A stretch of DNA of 17,289 nucleotides from JAICYJ01 sp045806525 (GCA_045806525.1 JBJMJD010000099.1:1-17289); one strand, 5' to 3'. Shown: positions 1-7,791, counted from the stretch's first letter. A program made the numbers and translations. Notes: generated by a model not told the origin, from the sequence alone.

Positions 1-1923
1 GCGCCGGAACCAGATCAGCGCCAGCAGCATCGCCGCCGACAGCAGGACCACGAACGGGTCCGGCCCGCGCAGCAGATGGACCACCGCCGCGGCGGCGAAC
101 AGGGCCACCGCGATCACCCACGCGCGGCGCTTCCCGCGCGCCAGGCCGCGGGCGACGATGATGATCCCGAGACCGATCGCGACCGAGACGATCAGCCCGG
201 CGGAGCGTGTAGAGGACGTGACGTATGAGAAGTGGCCGAGCGAGAAGCGGACCTGTGTCGCGGTCGGCAGCAGTGAGAAGAGCCCGACGATCACGCTCGC
301 CCAGGCCAGGGGCCGCAGCGAGCGAGCGCGCCGCGGCCGCACCGGCGGCGCGGCGGCTGGGACTGGCGCCTCCTGGACCGGTTCCGCCTCATCCGTCGTG
401 GGCACGCCGAAGTCGGTCGCCGACGGCGCCCCGTCAGAGGCCACCGCCGCCGAAGCATCGGCTCCCTCGCGGCCCTCGGGACGCAGGGTGGGGAAGAGGA
501 TCACGTCGCGGATCGCGTCGGCGCCGGAGATCAGCATCACGAGCCGATCCAGGCCGATCCCGAGCCCGCCGGTCGGCGGCAGGCCGTACTCGAGCGCCTC
601 GACGTAGTCGTCGTCCACCGGCTCGGCCTCCTCGTCGCCCCCGGCCTGAAGCTTCGCCTCCGCCTCGAACCTGCCCGCCTGATCCACCGGATCGTTCAGC
701 TCGCTGTAGGCATTGGCGATCTCCATACCGCCGCAGAAGGCCTCGAACCGCTCGACGATCGCATCGTCATCCGGCGAGCGCTTCGAGAACGGCGACAGCT
801 CGACCGGGTAGTCGGTGATGAACATCGGCGTTGTCACGCGCGACTCGACGAAGTGCGACAGCAGGTGGTCGACCGCCTGCGCCCAGGTGTGGTCGCCCGA
901 CGTGTCCATGCCCTGCTCCTGCATGAACGAGACCAGCCGGTCGCGGTCGCGGTCGGCCAGCGGGTCGATGCCGGCTGCCTCGGTGATCGCCTCGCGCAGC
1001 GACCGCCGCGGCCACGGCGGCGTCAGGTCGAGCGTGCTGCCGGCGGCGGCGCCGGCCCGCGACACCACCTTCTCGACCAGGGCCATCCCATCCCGGTAGT
1101 CGGCATAGGCCTGGTACCACTCGAGCATCGTGAACTCCGGGCTGTGCTTGAAGCTGATGCTCTCGTTGCGGAAGTCCTTGCCGAGCTCGTAGACGCGGTC
1201 GAGACCACCCACGATCAGGCGCTTCAGGTAGAGCTCGTCGGCGATCCGCAGGTAGAGGTCGCGCTCGAGCTCGTTGCTGTGGGTGGTGAACGGCTTGGCC
1301 GCACCGCCGCCGTAGAGTGGCTGCAGCACCGGCGTCTCCACCTCGACGAATCCCTCCTCGTCCAGTGCGGCCCGCATCGCGGTGACGGCGCGCGATCGCG
1401 CGACCGCGTCGACGCGCGACTGCTCGTTGGTGATCAGGTCGACGTAGCGGTGGCGGTATCGCTGCTCGACATCGGTCAGGCCATGCCACTTCTCGGGCAG
1501 CGGCCGCAGGCACTTGGCCAGCAGCTGCCACGACTCCACCCGCACCGACAGCTCGCCGCGGCGGCTCTGGAACACCTCGCCCTCGACGCCGATCAGGTCG
1601 CCCAGGTCGAGGTCGCCGAACTCCTCGTACCGGGGCGTGGCGTCGGCAGTCGCATGCAGCTGGATGCGCCCGCTGGAGTCGACCAGGTCGAGGAACTGAG
1701 CCTTGCCGTGCCCGCGCCGGGCCATCACGCGTCCCGCCGCGCGCAACCGCTGCCCGCTGTCGGCGCCCGGCTCGAGATCGCCGAAGCGCTCCCGCAGCAC
1801 CGCCACCGACAGCCGGTGCGGGAAACCGGTCGGGTAGGGATCGATCCCGCGCGAGCGCGCCGCGGCCAGCTTGGCCAGGCGGTCCTGGCGGATCTGCTGC
1901 TCGGTGTCGCCCGGCTCGCTCAT
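1..1923 (-). CDS. lysS: Lysyl-tRNA synthetase (class II) with C-terminal MprF-like membrane domain, 3' end beyond window
   Basis: This class II lysyl-tRNA synthetase charges tRNA-Lys in the cytosol. It is open to the left edge, with 641 codons visible. Residues 1-~485 are a complete synthetase: an OB-fold N-terminal part, motif 2 (FRNE at 251-254, followed by the usual HSPEFTMLE) and motif 3 (GLGIGLDRL near 453-461, then IRDVILFP). The frame then continues without a stop through a Pro/Ala/Glu-rich linker (~485-530) and an Arg-rich stretch into at least four hydrophobic segments (about 541-557, 574-592, 602-618, 622-639). This part, with ARGLARGKRRAW near 591-602 and HLLRGPDP near 616-623, looks like the membrane part of MprF/DUF2156 lysyl-phosphatidylglycerol synthases. 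The ATG lies 49 bp after greA, so the two are probably co-transcribed. It has no clear Shine-Dalgarno site, but TAGACT ends 10 nt upstream. The synthetase call is certain; the function of the C-terminal part is inferred. Confidence 0.93.
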   Translation of the reverse strand, partial: MSEPGDTEQQIRQDRLAKLAAARSRGIDPYPTGFPHRLSVAVLRERFGDLEPGADSGQRLRAAGRVMARRGHGKAQFLDLVDSSGRIQLHATADATPRYEEFGDLDLGDLIGVEGEVFQSRRGELSVRVESWQLLAKCLRPLPEKWHGLTDVEQRYRHRYVDLITNEQSRVDAVARSRAVTAMRAALDEEGFVEVETPVLQPLYGGGAAKPFTTHSNELERDLYLRIADELYLKRLIVGGLDRVYELGKDFRNESISFKHSPEFTMLEWYQAYADYRDGMALVEKVVSRAGAAAGSTLDLTPPWPRRSLREAITEAAGIDPLADRDRDRLVSFMQEQGMDTSGDHTWAQAVDHLLSHFVESRVTTPMFITDYPVELSPFSKRSPDDDAIVERFEAFCGGMEIANAYSELNDPVDQAGRFEAEAKLQAGGDEEAEPVDDDYVEALEYGLPPTGGLGIGLDRLVMLISGADAIRDVILFPTLRPEGREGADASAAVASDGAPSATDFGVPTTDEAEPVQEAPVPAAAPPVRPRRARSLRPLAWASVIVGLFSLLPTATQVRFSLGHFSYVTSSTRSAGLIVSVAIGLGIIIVARGLARGKRRAWVIAVALFAAAAVVHLLRGPDPFVVLLSAAMLLALIWFRR

Positions 1924-1933
1924 CGCGACGCGC

Positions 1934-1939
1934 AGTCTA
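1934..1939 (-). promoter_or_regulatory. TAGACT hexamer 10 nt before lysS (possible -10 box)
   Basis: TAGACT fits the TAnnnT -10 pattern of GC-rich actinobacteria and ends 10 nt before the lysS ATG, which lacks a Shine-Dalgarno site. No good -35 box was found 16-18 bp further upstream. The same hexamer precedes three other genes in this window. Confidence 0.35.
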
Positions 1940-1972
1940 CGTCGGGCGCATACGGCGGGAGCGTTCGAGCAG

Positions 1973-2449
1973 CTACGCCGCTTTGATGCTCACGATCTGG
2001 AGCTTGATCGATCCGCTGGGGGCGGCCACCTCGACGACCTCGCCCTTCTTGTGGCCGAGCACGGCCTGGCCGACCGGCGACTCGTTCGACAGCCGGTTGT
2101 TGGCGGGATCGGCCTCGGCCGAGCCGACGATCTCGTACTCGTCGGTCTCCCCGTCGTCGACGTACTTGACCTTGACCTTCGAGCCGATTGAGACGACGTC
2201 CTTGGGGATGTCGCTGGTGTCGATCACACGGGCGCCGCGCAGTTGCTCCTTGAGGCGCAGGATGCGGGTTTCCAGGAGCGCCTGTTCGTTCTTGGCGTCG
2301 TCGTACTCCGAGTTCTCCGAGATGTCGCCGAACTCGCGGGCGGCCTTGATCCGCTCGGCCACCTCGCGACGCTTGACGGTCTCGAGCTCGGAAATGGTGG
2401 CCTTCAGCTTCTCGTAGCCGGTCTGAGTGAGGATGACGTCCTTCTCCAC
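1973..2449 (-). CDS. greA: Transcription elongation factor GreA
   Basis: GreA enters the secondary channel of RNA polymerase and stimulates cleavage of backtracked transcripts. The 158-residue product has the usual family length. Residues 1-~75 form the coiled-coil arm, with the conserved tip motif GDISEN at 41-46, whose acidic residues D42 and E45 act at the polymerase active site. The C-terminal globular domain ends with a segment like SPVGQAVLGHKKGE. The frame is open to an ATG at 2542, but the family start matches the GTG at 2449 (VEKDVILT). That GTG has a good Shine-Dalgarno site (AAGGGA) six bases before it, so the 31-codon extension is rejected. A consensus promoter lies about 120 nt upstream, and lysS follows after 49 bp, suggesting a greA-lysS transcript. 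Confidence 0.95.
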   Translation of the reverse strand: MEKDVILTQTGYEKLKATISELETVKRREVAERIKAAREFGDISENSEYDDAKNEQALLETRILRLKEQLRGARVIDTSDIPKDVVSIGSKVKVKYVDDGETDEYEIVGSAEADPANNRLSNESPVGQAVLGHKKGEVVEVAAPSGSIKLQIVSIKAA

Positions 2450-2575
2450 GAAATATCCCTTGCTGTCTTGGGTGTAGGGCCCGTGCCAGGAGCCACGGTA
2501 CGAAACGAGCGGCGCCCACCGAAACCGGCTGAACTGCAGCACTTTAAGGTTCCGGCCGACACCGCGGAACCACGC

Positions 2576-2605
2576 ATTCTACCCGCGTGATCGCAAAACC
2601 GTCAA
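2576..2605 (-). promoter_or_regulatory. Sigma-A type promoter of greA(-lysS)
   Basis: On the minus strand TTGACG (2600-2605) is followed by an 18-bp spacer and TAGAAT (2576-2581). This is a near-consensus housekeeping promoter reading toward greA. The expected transcription start near 2569 gives greA an untranslated leader of about 120 nt. The leader holds a small hairpin, CCGTG (2481-2485) with CACGG (2494-2498), which does not cover the ribosome binding site. Confidence 0.75.
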
Positions 2606-2640
2606 ACCGGTCGCTACATCAGCCACAAGCGGGCGTCCAG

Positions 2641-2646
2641 TACCCT
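2641..2646 (+). promoter_or_regulatory. Possible -10 box for leaderless dusB transcript
   Basis: TACCCT ends 7 nt before the dusB ATG (2654), which has no Shine-Dalgarno site. TAnnnT at 6-8 nt before a start codon is the arrangement known for leaderless transcripts in actinobacteria and Deinococcus. No -35 box is visible, so this is tentative. Confidence 0.3.
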
Positions 2647-2653
2647 TCGCGCC

Positions 2654-3721
2654 ATGGCGCAGCTCTCCTCCCCCTGGTACATCGCCGACGTCGAGATCCC
2701 GTCGCGGATCGTGCTGGCACCGATGGCCGGCGTCTCGGTGCAGGCGTTCCGCCGCCAGGGGCGGCGCTTCGGCGCGGGCCTGGTCTGCAGCGAGATGGTG
2801 TCCTCGTGCGGGCTCTCCTACGGGAACGAACGCACGCTCGGCTACCTGCGGATCGCGCGTGACGAGCACCCGCTGGCCGTGCAGATCTTCGGCTCCGAGC
2901 CGGCGCGGATGGCGGAGGCGGCGCAGATGGTCGTGGCCGCCGGTGCCGACATCGTCGACATCAACTTCGGCTGCCCGGTGCGGAAGGTGACCAGGACCGG
3001 CGCGGGCGCGAGCGCGCTCGAGGACCATGACCTGGCCTGCGCGCTGGCCGGCGCCGTGGTGGACGCGGTGGACGTGCCGGTGTCGGTGAAGATGCGGCGC
3101 GGGGTGCGCAACGGGTCGCTGGCCGCACTCGAGCTGGGGCCGAAGCTGGAGGCAATCGGCGTGGCGTCGTTGACCCTGCACCCGCGCAGCGCGCAGCAGA
3201 TGTACACGGGCACCGCCGACCACACGCTGACGGCGGAGCTGGTGCGGCGGGTGTCGGTGCCGGTGATCGCGTCCGGCGACATCGGCGACCACGTCGGCGC
3301 CGAGCGGGTGCTGGACGAGACCGGGGCCGCGGCGGTGATGGTGGGTCGCGGCGCGCAGGGGCGGCCCTGGACGCTGCGCGAACTATCCCAGGGCTCCGCG
3401 CAGGCGCCCGACCGGGCAGAGGTGGTGGCCGAGCTGGTGCGGTTCATGCGCGAGGTGGTGCGAGAGATGGGCGAGGAGCGGTCGGTCGGCTTCCTGCGAA
3501 AGTTCTACGGCTGGTACCTGCGCGGGCTGGATGGCGCCAAGGAGCTGCGCGTGCGGATGACGCAGGCGCCGTCGGTAGAGCTGGCCGAGGCGATGCTGCT
3601 GGACGCCTGCCCGGAGGCGCTGCCGTTGGTGGCCGAGGCTGAGCGGGAGACGGCGCTGCTGCCCGACTCGGACAGCGACCGCCTGCTCGATCTGCCGATC
3701 TCGATCTACGGCGGCGGCTGA
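2654..3721 (+). CDS. dusB: tRNA-dihydrouridine synthase, DusB-like
   Basis: This is an FMN enzyme that reduces specific uridines in tRNA to dihydrouridine. The 355-residue product has the Dus TIM-barrel layout. The start strand reads LAPMAGVS (21-28). The active-site loop NFGCPVRKV carries the catalytic C107, followed by GAGASAL. Phosphate-binding strands appear late in the barrel (ASGDI and GRGAQGRPW), and a helical C-terminal part contains FLRKFYGWYLRG. The ATG is only weakly supported, since no Shine-Dalgarno site is present, but it sits exactly at the family N-terminus. The gene is one of few on the plus strand and is divergent from greA. It ends at a hairpin shared with the convergent DUF6325 gene. 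The Dus family is certain; the DusB subfamily is likely. Confidence 0.93.
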   Translation: MAQLSSPWYIADVEIPSRIVLAPMAGVSVQAFRRQGRRFGAGLVCSEMVSSCGLSYGNERTLGYLRIARDEHPLAVQIFGSEPARMAEAAQMVVAAGADIVDINFGCPVRKVTRTGAGASALEDHDLACALAGAVVDAVDVPVSVKMRRGVRNGSLAALELGPKLEAIGVASLTLHPRSAQQMYTGTADHTLTAELVRRVSVPVIASGDIGDHVGAERVLDETGAAAVMVGRGAQGRPWTLRELSQGSAQAPDRAEVVAELVRFMREVVREMGEERSVGFLRKFYGWYLRGLDGAKELRVRMTQAPSVELAEAMLLDACPEALPLVAEAERETALLPDSDSDRLLDLPISIYGGG

Positions 3722-3734
3722 ACCAGGGACGTGC

Positions 3735-3771
3735 CGGGGCCGGGACGGCTTTCGAAGCCGCACCGGCCCCG
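3735..3771. terminator. Bidirectional hairpin terminator between dusB and the DUF6325 gene
   Basis: A perfect 9-bp outer stem (CGGGGCCGG at 3735-3743 with CCGGCCCCG at 3763-3771) encloses a 2x2 internal loop and a 6-bp inner stem (CGGCTT / AAGCCG) with a 3-nt loop. It lies between two convergent stop codons (3721 and 3786). There is no T-tract on either side, as is common for terminators in GC-rich actinobacteria. Confidence 0.75.
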
Positions 3772-3785
3772 TGAACTTCTGCCAC

Positions 3786-4292
3786 CTAGGACTCGGCCAT
3801 CTCCTCGGACGCCAGCAGCCCGATGGCGACCAGGTCGGCCGGGTGGATCCAGGCATCGGAGACGAGAAAGCCTCCCGCATCCTGGATAGCGCTTCGCAGC
3901 GGGATCGCCCAGCGGTGCTCGATCAGCGCGACCGCAGCGGCCGTGCCCTCGGGGATCTCATCGGCGATGTACCACACCTGATCCTCGATCATGCCGCCGT
4001 CGAGGGCGGCCTCGGCACCGGCGATGGCACCGGCCTCGGCTCCCTCCTCGCCCGCGGCGCCCAGCCCGATCAGCGCACCCACGGTGGCCCCGAACTCGAT
4101 CGTCTCGTCCTGGCTGAGGTCGCTGTGCTCGATCATCGTGATAACGCCGTCCTCGTCCTTGCGGACGACGCCCATGTCGATCAGGCGGATCACGTCGCGC
4201 TCGCGCAGATCGGCGAGCACGGAGGCGATCTCGCCCTTGAACTCACCGCCGGCGAACCCGACGATCAGCAATTGCACCGGTCCGATGGTCAT
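3786..4292 (-). CDS. DUF6325 family protein (formerly grouped with DUF1269)
   Basis: The 168-residue acidic protein has the features of the actinobacterial DUF6325 family. It has an N-terminal beta-alpha unit (GPVQLLIVGFAGGEFKGEI), followed by a segment like LRERDVIRLIDMGVVRKDEDG. A central Gly/Ala/Glu-rich helix region (about 68-97, with GALIGLGAAG) follows, and the end reads HRWAIPLRSAIQDAGG. Its biochemical function is unknown. The ATG has a good Shine-Dalgarno site (AGGAG, 6 nt upstream). The gene begins 31 bp after the SHOCT-domain gene, and from memory the two families often sit together, so they may act together. The protein has no signal peptide and is probably cytosolic or membrane-associated. 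Confidence 0.82.
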   Translation of the reverse strand: MTIGPVQLLIVGFAGGEFKGEIASVLADLRERDVIRLIDMGVVRKDEDGVITMIEHSDLSQDETIEFGATVGALIGLGAAGEEGAEAGAIAGAEAALDGGMIEDQVWYIADEIPEGTAAAVALIEHRWAIPLRSAIQDAGGFLVSDAWIHPADLVAIGLLASEEMAES

Positions 4293-4323
4293 CCTCGTCT
4301 CCTGAGTTGGTCGTGGCCCGCCA

Positions 4324-4636
4324 TTACGAGCCGAGCAGCTTCGCTTTTGCCTGCTGGAACTCCTCAGGGCTGAGTACTCCCTGGTCCATCAGGCTCTTCA
4401 GGTCCATCAACTGCGACGTGAGGTCATCGCCCGCGGGAGCCGCTGGCGACGCGGCGACTGGAGCCGGCGGCGGCGGCCGCGGCTTGCGGCGCCGCAGCTG
4501 CCTGCTGCGCCTCGAGGTCGGCGATGCGCTGCTCCTGGCTGGCCGCCTCGGCCTGGTTGTTGGCGACGTGCTTGCCCGCCACATACGCGCCCCCACCAAC
4601 CATCGCCGCCCGCATCAACGGTCGTCGTCTACGCAT
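4324..4636 (-). pseudogene. SHOCT-domain membrane-anchored protein, apparently frameshifted
   Basis: Two overlapping frames together read as one familiar small protein. The first starts at the ATG at 4636, with an excellent Shine-Dalgarno site (GAGGAGG, 6 nt upstream). It encodes a basic N-terminus (MRRRRPLMRAA), a short hydrophobic Gly-rich segment, a coiled-coil stretch (EQRIADLEAQQ) and a poly-Ala stretch, then stops at 4424. The second frame carries the C-terminal SHOCT motif (LMDQGVLSPEEFQQAKAKLLG) and ends in TAA at 4324, but it has no credible start. The frames join at a GC-rich trinucleotide run (CGG x4 at 4465-4476, within about 4459-4482). Removing one base there would restore a protein of about 103 residues. 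Either the gene carries a real frameshift or the read has an indel in the run. SHOCT is a short C-terminal domain, often oligomerising. Confidence 0.72.
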
Positions 4637-4675
4637 GGTCCGCCTCCTCAGAGATCGTCGTTGACTCGCCGTCAG

Positions 4676-4681
4676 ACAATA
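4676..4681 (-). promoter_or_regulatory. Possible -10 box upstream of SHOCT/DUF6325 genes
   Basis: TATTGT (TAnnnT) on the minus strand would place a transcription start near 4669, giving a leader of about 33 nt that holds the strong ribosome binding site. No convincing -35 box was found. Weak support. Confidence 0.25.
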
Positions 4682-4752
4682 GACCATCCCGTATGCGTGA
4701 ATGTGGCCGCTGTCGGGGTGCTTCTCAGGTACGCGGCTGTGGCAACGCGCTC

Positions 4753-7700
4753 CTAGGCGGGCTCCGGCGGCGGCGGCGTGACCGGCGCCGACTCAGTTTC
4801 GCGACCCAGGCTGGTGCCCTCGATGTCGACGGTGGGCACGATCCTGCCCAGCCAGGCGGGCATCCACCATGCCCATCGGCCGAGCAGGGTGAGCACCGCG
4901 GGCGCCAGCATCAACACCATCGTCGCCGCCAGCAACACCGCCGTGGACAGGCCAACGCCGAACTGCTTGACCACGGGGTCGCCGTTCAGGATGAAGCTCG
5001 AGAACACCGAGATCATGATCAGGGCCGCCGCCGAGATAACCCGCGCGCTCGTCTTCAGCCCGAGCCGCACGGAGGTGCGGTCGTCCTCACCGTGCAGGCG
5101 GTGGTGGTCGACCGAGGACAGCAGGAACACCTGGTAGTCCATGCTCAGCCCGAACAGGATCGCGAACATCATCAGCGGCACGTAGCTAGCGATCGGCACG
5201 CTCGAGGCATCGGTGCTGACACCCACGATGTCGATGCCCCAGCCCCACTGGAAGCAGGCGGTGAGTACGCCGAACGCCGCCATCGCCGTCACGAAGTTGG
5301 TGGCCGCTGCCTGCAGCGGAATTAACACCGAGCGGAACGCCACAAGCAGCACAAGCATGCTCAGGATCAGGATGGTGACGATCACCAGCGGAAGCCGGCT
5401 CGAGATCTCGGCGGCCAGGTCGACGTTGCTGGCGGTGGAGCCGCCCACGAACGCGTTCACGCCCTGCTCGGAGTTCTTCGGTATCACGGTCGAGCGCAGA
5501 TGCCCGACCAGGTCGACGGTCGCCTGCGACGAGGGCGCCGTGCTCGCGATCACGCTGTAGACGACGTCGTTGCCCTTCTTGGAAATGGAGGGCGGAGACA
5601 CCAGCTTGTCGCCCTTGGTCGTGATCAGAGCGTTCTGCAGCTTGACCAGCCGCGGGTCGGTGCCACGAATGTCGCCGCCGGCCTTGGTCAACGTGGTCAC
5701 CAGCTGGCTGTGCAGCTTGTCGGCCTGCTTCTGCTGCTTCTTAGCCTTCTTCTGCAGCGCCTTCAGCTGATCGCCCTGCTGCTGCAGATTGTTCGCCTGT
5801 GCCTGCAGCTCGTCTCCCTGCCGCTGCAGCGCGGCACCCTGTTGCTCGAGCGCTGCGGCCTGCGCCTGCAGCGAGGCCGCCTGCGCCTTGAGCTGGGCAG
5901 ACTGCGCCTCGAGGGTCTGCTGCTGCTGCTTGAGCGCCTCCTTCTTGGCCACCAGCGACTTCGCCTCGCGCAGCAGCTTCTTCGCTTCAGCCTTGTCGTG
6001 CCTGAGCTGGGCGATGATCTCTTGCTCCCGCCGCTTGAGCCGCTTGAGCCGCGCCTGCAGCTCTGCGATGCGCGTTGGATTGGTGGCCTTCTGCAGCTTC
6101 CGCTCGACCTTTGCCTGCTCGGCCCGGTTGGCGCCCAGCCGCACGGCGAGCGCCTTCGCATTTTGCTTGAGCGCAGCTGCTTCCGCCTCCAGCTGATTCT
6201 GCTCGGCGTTCAGTTGATTGCTCTCGGCCTGCAGCCGCGCGGCCTGCGCCTCGAGCGCCGCCTGCTGCTGCTCCAGCTGCGCCTGCTGCGCCTGCAGCGA
6301 TGCCGACTGCTGATTGAGCAGCGCCTGCTTGTGCTCCAGCTGCGCCTGCTGCTGCTCCAGCTGCGCTTGCTCGGAGCTGATCTCGGCCTGCTGCTGCTTG
6401 CCCTCCTTCTGCTCCTGCTTGAGCGTCTTCTGCAGGCTCTTCAGCTGGTTCTCCTGATCGACCACCTTGGGGTCGCCCTTGGCCTTGGGGGCCACCGCCA
6501 CCGCGATGATCAGCGGCCCGTTGAAGCCGGGCCCGTAAGCCTGGGACATCAGGTCGTAGGCGCGCCGCTGCATGGATGCCGGGTTCGTCTGGCCGACATC
6601 CTCCTGGCCGAGTTCGAGCGATAGCACGGGGACGATCAGCGGCACCATCAGCGCGACGGCCAGCAGCACCGGGATCAGCGGGCGGCGGGTGACGAAGCCG
6701 GCCCAGCGTCCCCAGATCCCCTCCTTCGTGGGGTCATCCTTGGGGTGCAGCCACACCGGCAGGGCGAGCGAGTCGATGTGGCGCCCGGCCAGCGACATCA
6801 GCGCCGGCAGCAACGTGACTGCGGCCAGCACGGCCGTGCCCACGGCCACCGCCGCCGTGTAGCCGAGCGCGGCCACCAGCGGGATGCCGGCCACGAACAG
6901 CGACAGCAGCGCAACCACCACGGTACAACCGGCGAACACGACGGCGGTGCCGGCGGTGCCGACCGCGAGCGCGATCGACTCGTGGAGTTCCATGCCTTCG
7001 CGCATCTGGCCTCGGTGGCGCGTGACCAGGAACAGTGCGTAGTCGATACCGACCGCCAGCCCGATCATGGTGGCGATCGTGGTGGAGATATCCGGCACCG
7101 ATACCAGGTGGCCCATCAGCCCGATCAAGCCAAGGGCCGTCGTCAGGCCGAGGATGGCGGTTCCAATCGGCATCCCCATCGCCACCAGCGTGCCGAAGGT
7201 GAATGTGAGGATGATCATCGCCGCCAGGATGCCGATCACATCGCTGGTGGACGTGTCGTTCGGCGACAACGTGCTGCCGATCGAGCCGCCGCCGACCACC
7301 TCCATGCCCGCCTGCTTGCCGGGTTTGGCGGCGTCCAGCACCCGCTGCGCCTGCTGCTCGGTGAGGTCGTTGGAGCTGACGCTCAGCAGTACCGAGATGA
7401 ACGCGGTCTTCTGGTCCTTCGAGATCTGGGCTCCGGCACCCTGGGCGAACGGGCTGGTGGCGCTATGCACGTACGTGATCTTCTTGATCGCCTTGTAGGA
7501 GTCGGTGATCGCCTGCTTGTTGTCTTTGTCGGTGACCTTGCCGGCACCACGGATGTGAAAGATGATCGGGTTCGAGCCGTTCTGCTGCGGCGGGAACCCA
7601 ACCTGCAGCAGGTCGGTGGCCGCCTGGCTACCGGTGCCGGGCAGGGTGACGTTGTTGTCGGTGTCGGCACCGACCTGCTTCACGGTCAGCGTGACACCGG

Positions 7701-7782
7701 CCGCCAAGGCGATCCAGAACACGATTACGACCACCGGATGCGCCGCCACCAGGTGCCCCAGCCTGTAGAGCATCCTTGCCAA
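4753..7782 (-). CDS. MMPL/RND family transporter with large coiled-coil insertion
   Basis: This is a proton-driven membrane exporter of the MMPL branch of the RND superfamily; substrates in this family are usually lipids or hydrophobic compounds. The 1009 residues form two repeats: TM1 (about 16-36), a first extracytoplasmic domain, TM2-6 (about 180-332), TM7 (about 368-389), a second extracytoplasmic domain, and TM8-12 (about 795-968). Both proton-relay Asp-Tyr pairs are present (D247-Y248 in GLAVGIDYALF and D882-Y883 in LFGLSMDYQVF). The second extracytoplasmic domain is split by a Gln/Ala/Lys-rich coiled coil at about 440-695. The C-terminal tail is Pro-rich and probably cytosolic. The longest frame starts at TTG 7782; the ATG three codons later (7773) is a good alternative, since an in-frame stop lies just upstream. 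The gene has its own promoter. Confidence 0.93.
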   Translation of the reverse strand: MARMLYRLGHLVAAHPVVVIVFWIALAAGVTLTVKQVGADTDNNVTLPGTGSQAATDLLQVGFPPQQNGSNPIIFHIRGAGKVTDKDNKQAITDSYKAIKKITYVHSATSPFAQGAGAQISKDQKTAFISVLLSVSSNDLTEQQAQRVLDAAKPGKQAGMEVVGGGSIGSTLSPNDTSTSDVIGILAAMIILTFTFGTLVAMGMPIGTAILGLTTALGLIGLMGHLVSVPDISTTIATMIGLAVGIDYALFLVTRHRGQMREGMELHESIALAVGTAGTAVVFAGCTVVVALLSLFVAGIPLVAALGYTAAVAVGTAVLAAVTLLPALMSLAGRHIDSLALPVWLHPKDDPTKEGIWGRWAGFVTRRPLIPVLLAVALMVPLIVPVLSLELGQEDVGQTNPASMQRRAYDLMSQAYGPGFNGPLIIAVAVAPKAKGDPKVVDQENQLKSLQKTLKQEQKEGKQQQAEISSEQAQLEQQQAQLEHKQALLNQQSASLQAQQAQLEQQQAALEAQAARLQAESNQLNAEQNQLEAEAAALKQNAKALAVRLGANRAEQAKVERKLQKATNPTRIAELQARLKRLKRREQEIIAQLRHDKAEAKKLLREAKSLVAKKEALKQQQQTLEAQSAQLKAQAASLQAQAAALEQQGAALQRQGDELQAQANNLQQQGDQLKALQKKAKKQQKQADKLHSQLVTTLTKAGGDIRGTDPRLVKLQNALITTKGDKLVSPPSISKKGNDVVYSVIASTAPSSQATVDLVGHLRSTVIPKNSEQGVNAFVGGSTASNVDLAAEISSRLPLVIVTILILSMLVLLVAFRSVLIPLQAAATNFVTAMAAFGVLTACFQWGWGIDIVGVSTDASSVPIASYVPLMMFAILFGLSMDYQVFLLSSVDHHRLHGEDDRTSVRLGLKTSARVISAAALIMISVFSSFILNGDPVVKQFGVGLSTAVLLAATMVLMLAPAVLTLLGRWAWWMPAWLGRIVPTVDIEGTSLGRETESAPVTPPPPEPA
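5698..6465 (-). repeat. DNA encoding the heptad-like Gln/Ala coiled-coil repeats inside the MMPL gene
   Basis: This stretch encodes MMPL residues about 440-695. It holds many short related repeats such as QAQLEQQQ, SLQAQQAQLEQ and AALEQQGAALQ with roughly 7-residue spacing. At DNA level, CTCCAGCTGCGCCTGCTG-like units recur on the plus strand, notably around 6260-6370. There are two Gln/Ala/Glu-rich halves (about 455-545 and 620-680) separated by a Lys/Arg-rich part (about 545-620). The insert has almost no Pro or Gly apart from one short NPTRI break near 568-572, consistent with long helices. Confidence 0.8.
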
Positions 7783-7791
7783 GGTCGCGCG

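Noticed and set aside
853..1986. Plus-strand open frame of 377 codons opposite lysS
   Set aside because: lysS has all synthetase motifs in the other strand and frame. This frame has no recognisable domain.
4465..4476. Programmed ribosomal frameshift in the SHOCT gene
   Set aside because: The run is a CGG repeat, not a classical slippery heptamer, and no stimulatory structure could be shown. A mutation or read error is simpler.
5698..6465. CRISPR-like or tandem-repeat array
   Set aside because: The repeated units are short, imperfect, in frame and encode a coiled coil. There are no equal-length unique spacers.
5500..6624. Long plus-strand open frame, extremely Leu-rich (374 codons)
   Set aside because: It is the antisense of the MMPL coiled-coil repeats: Gln/Lys/Glu codons read backwards give Leu. 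It has no family features and no ribosome binding site.
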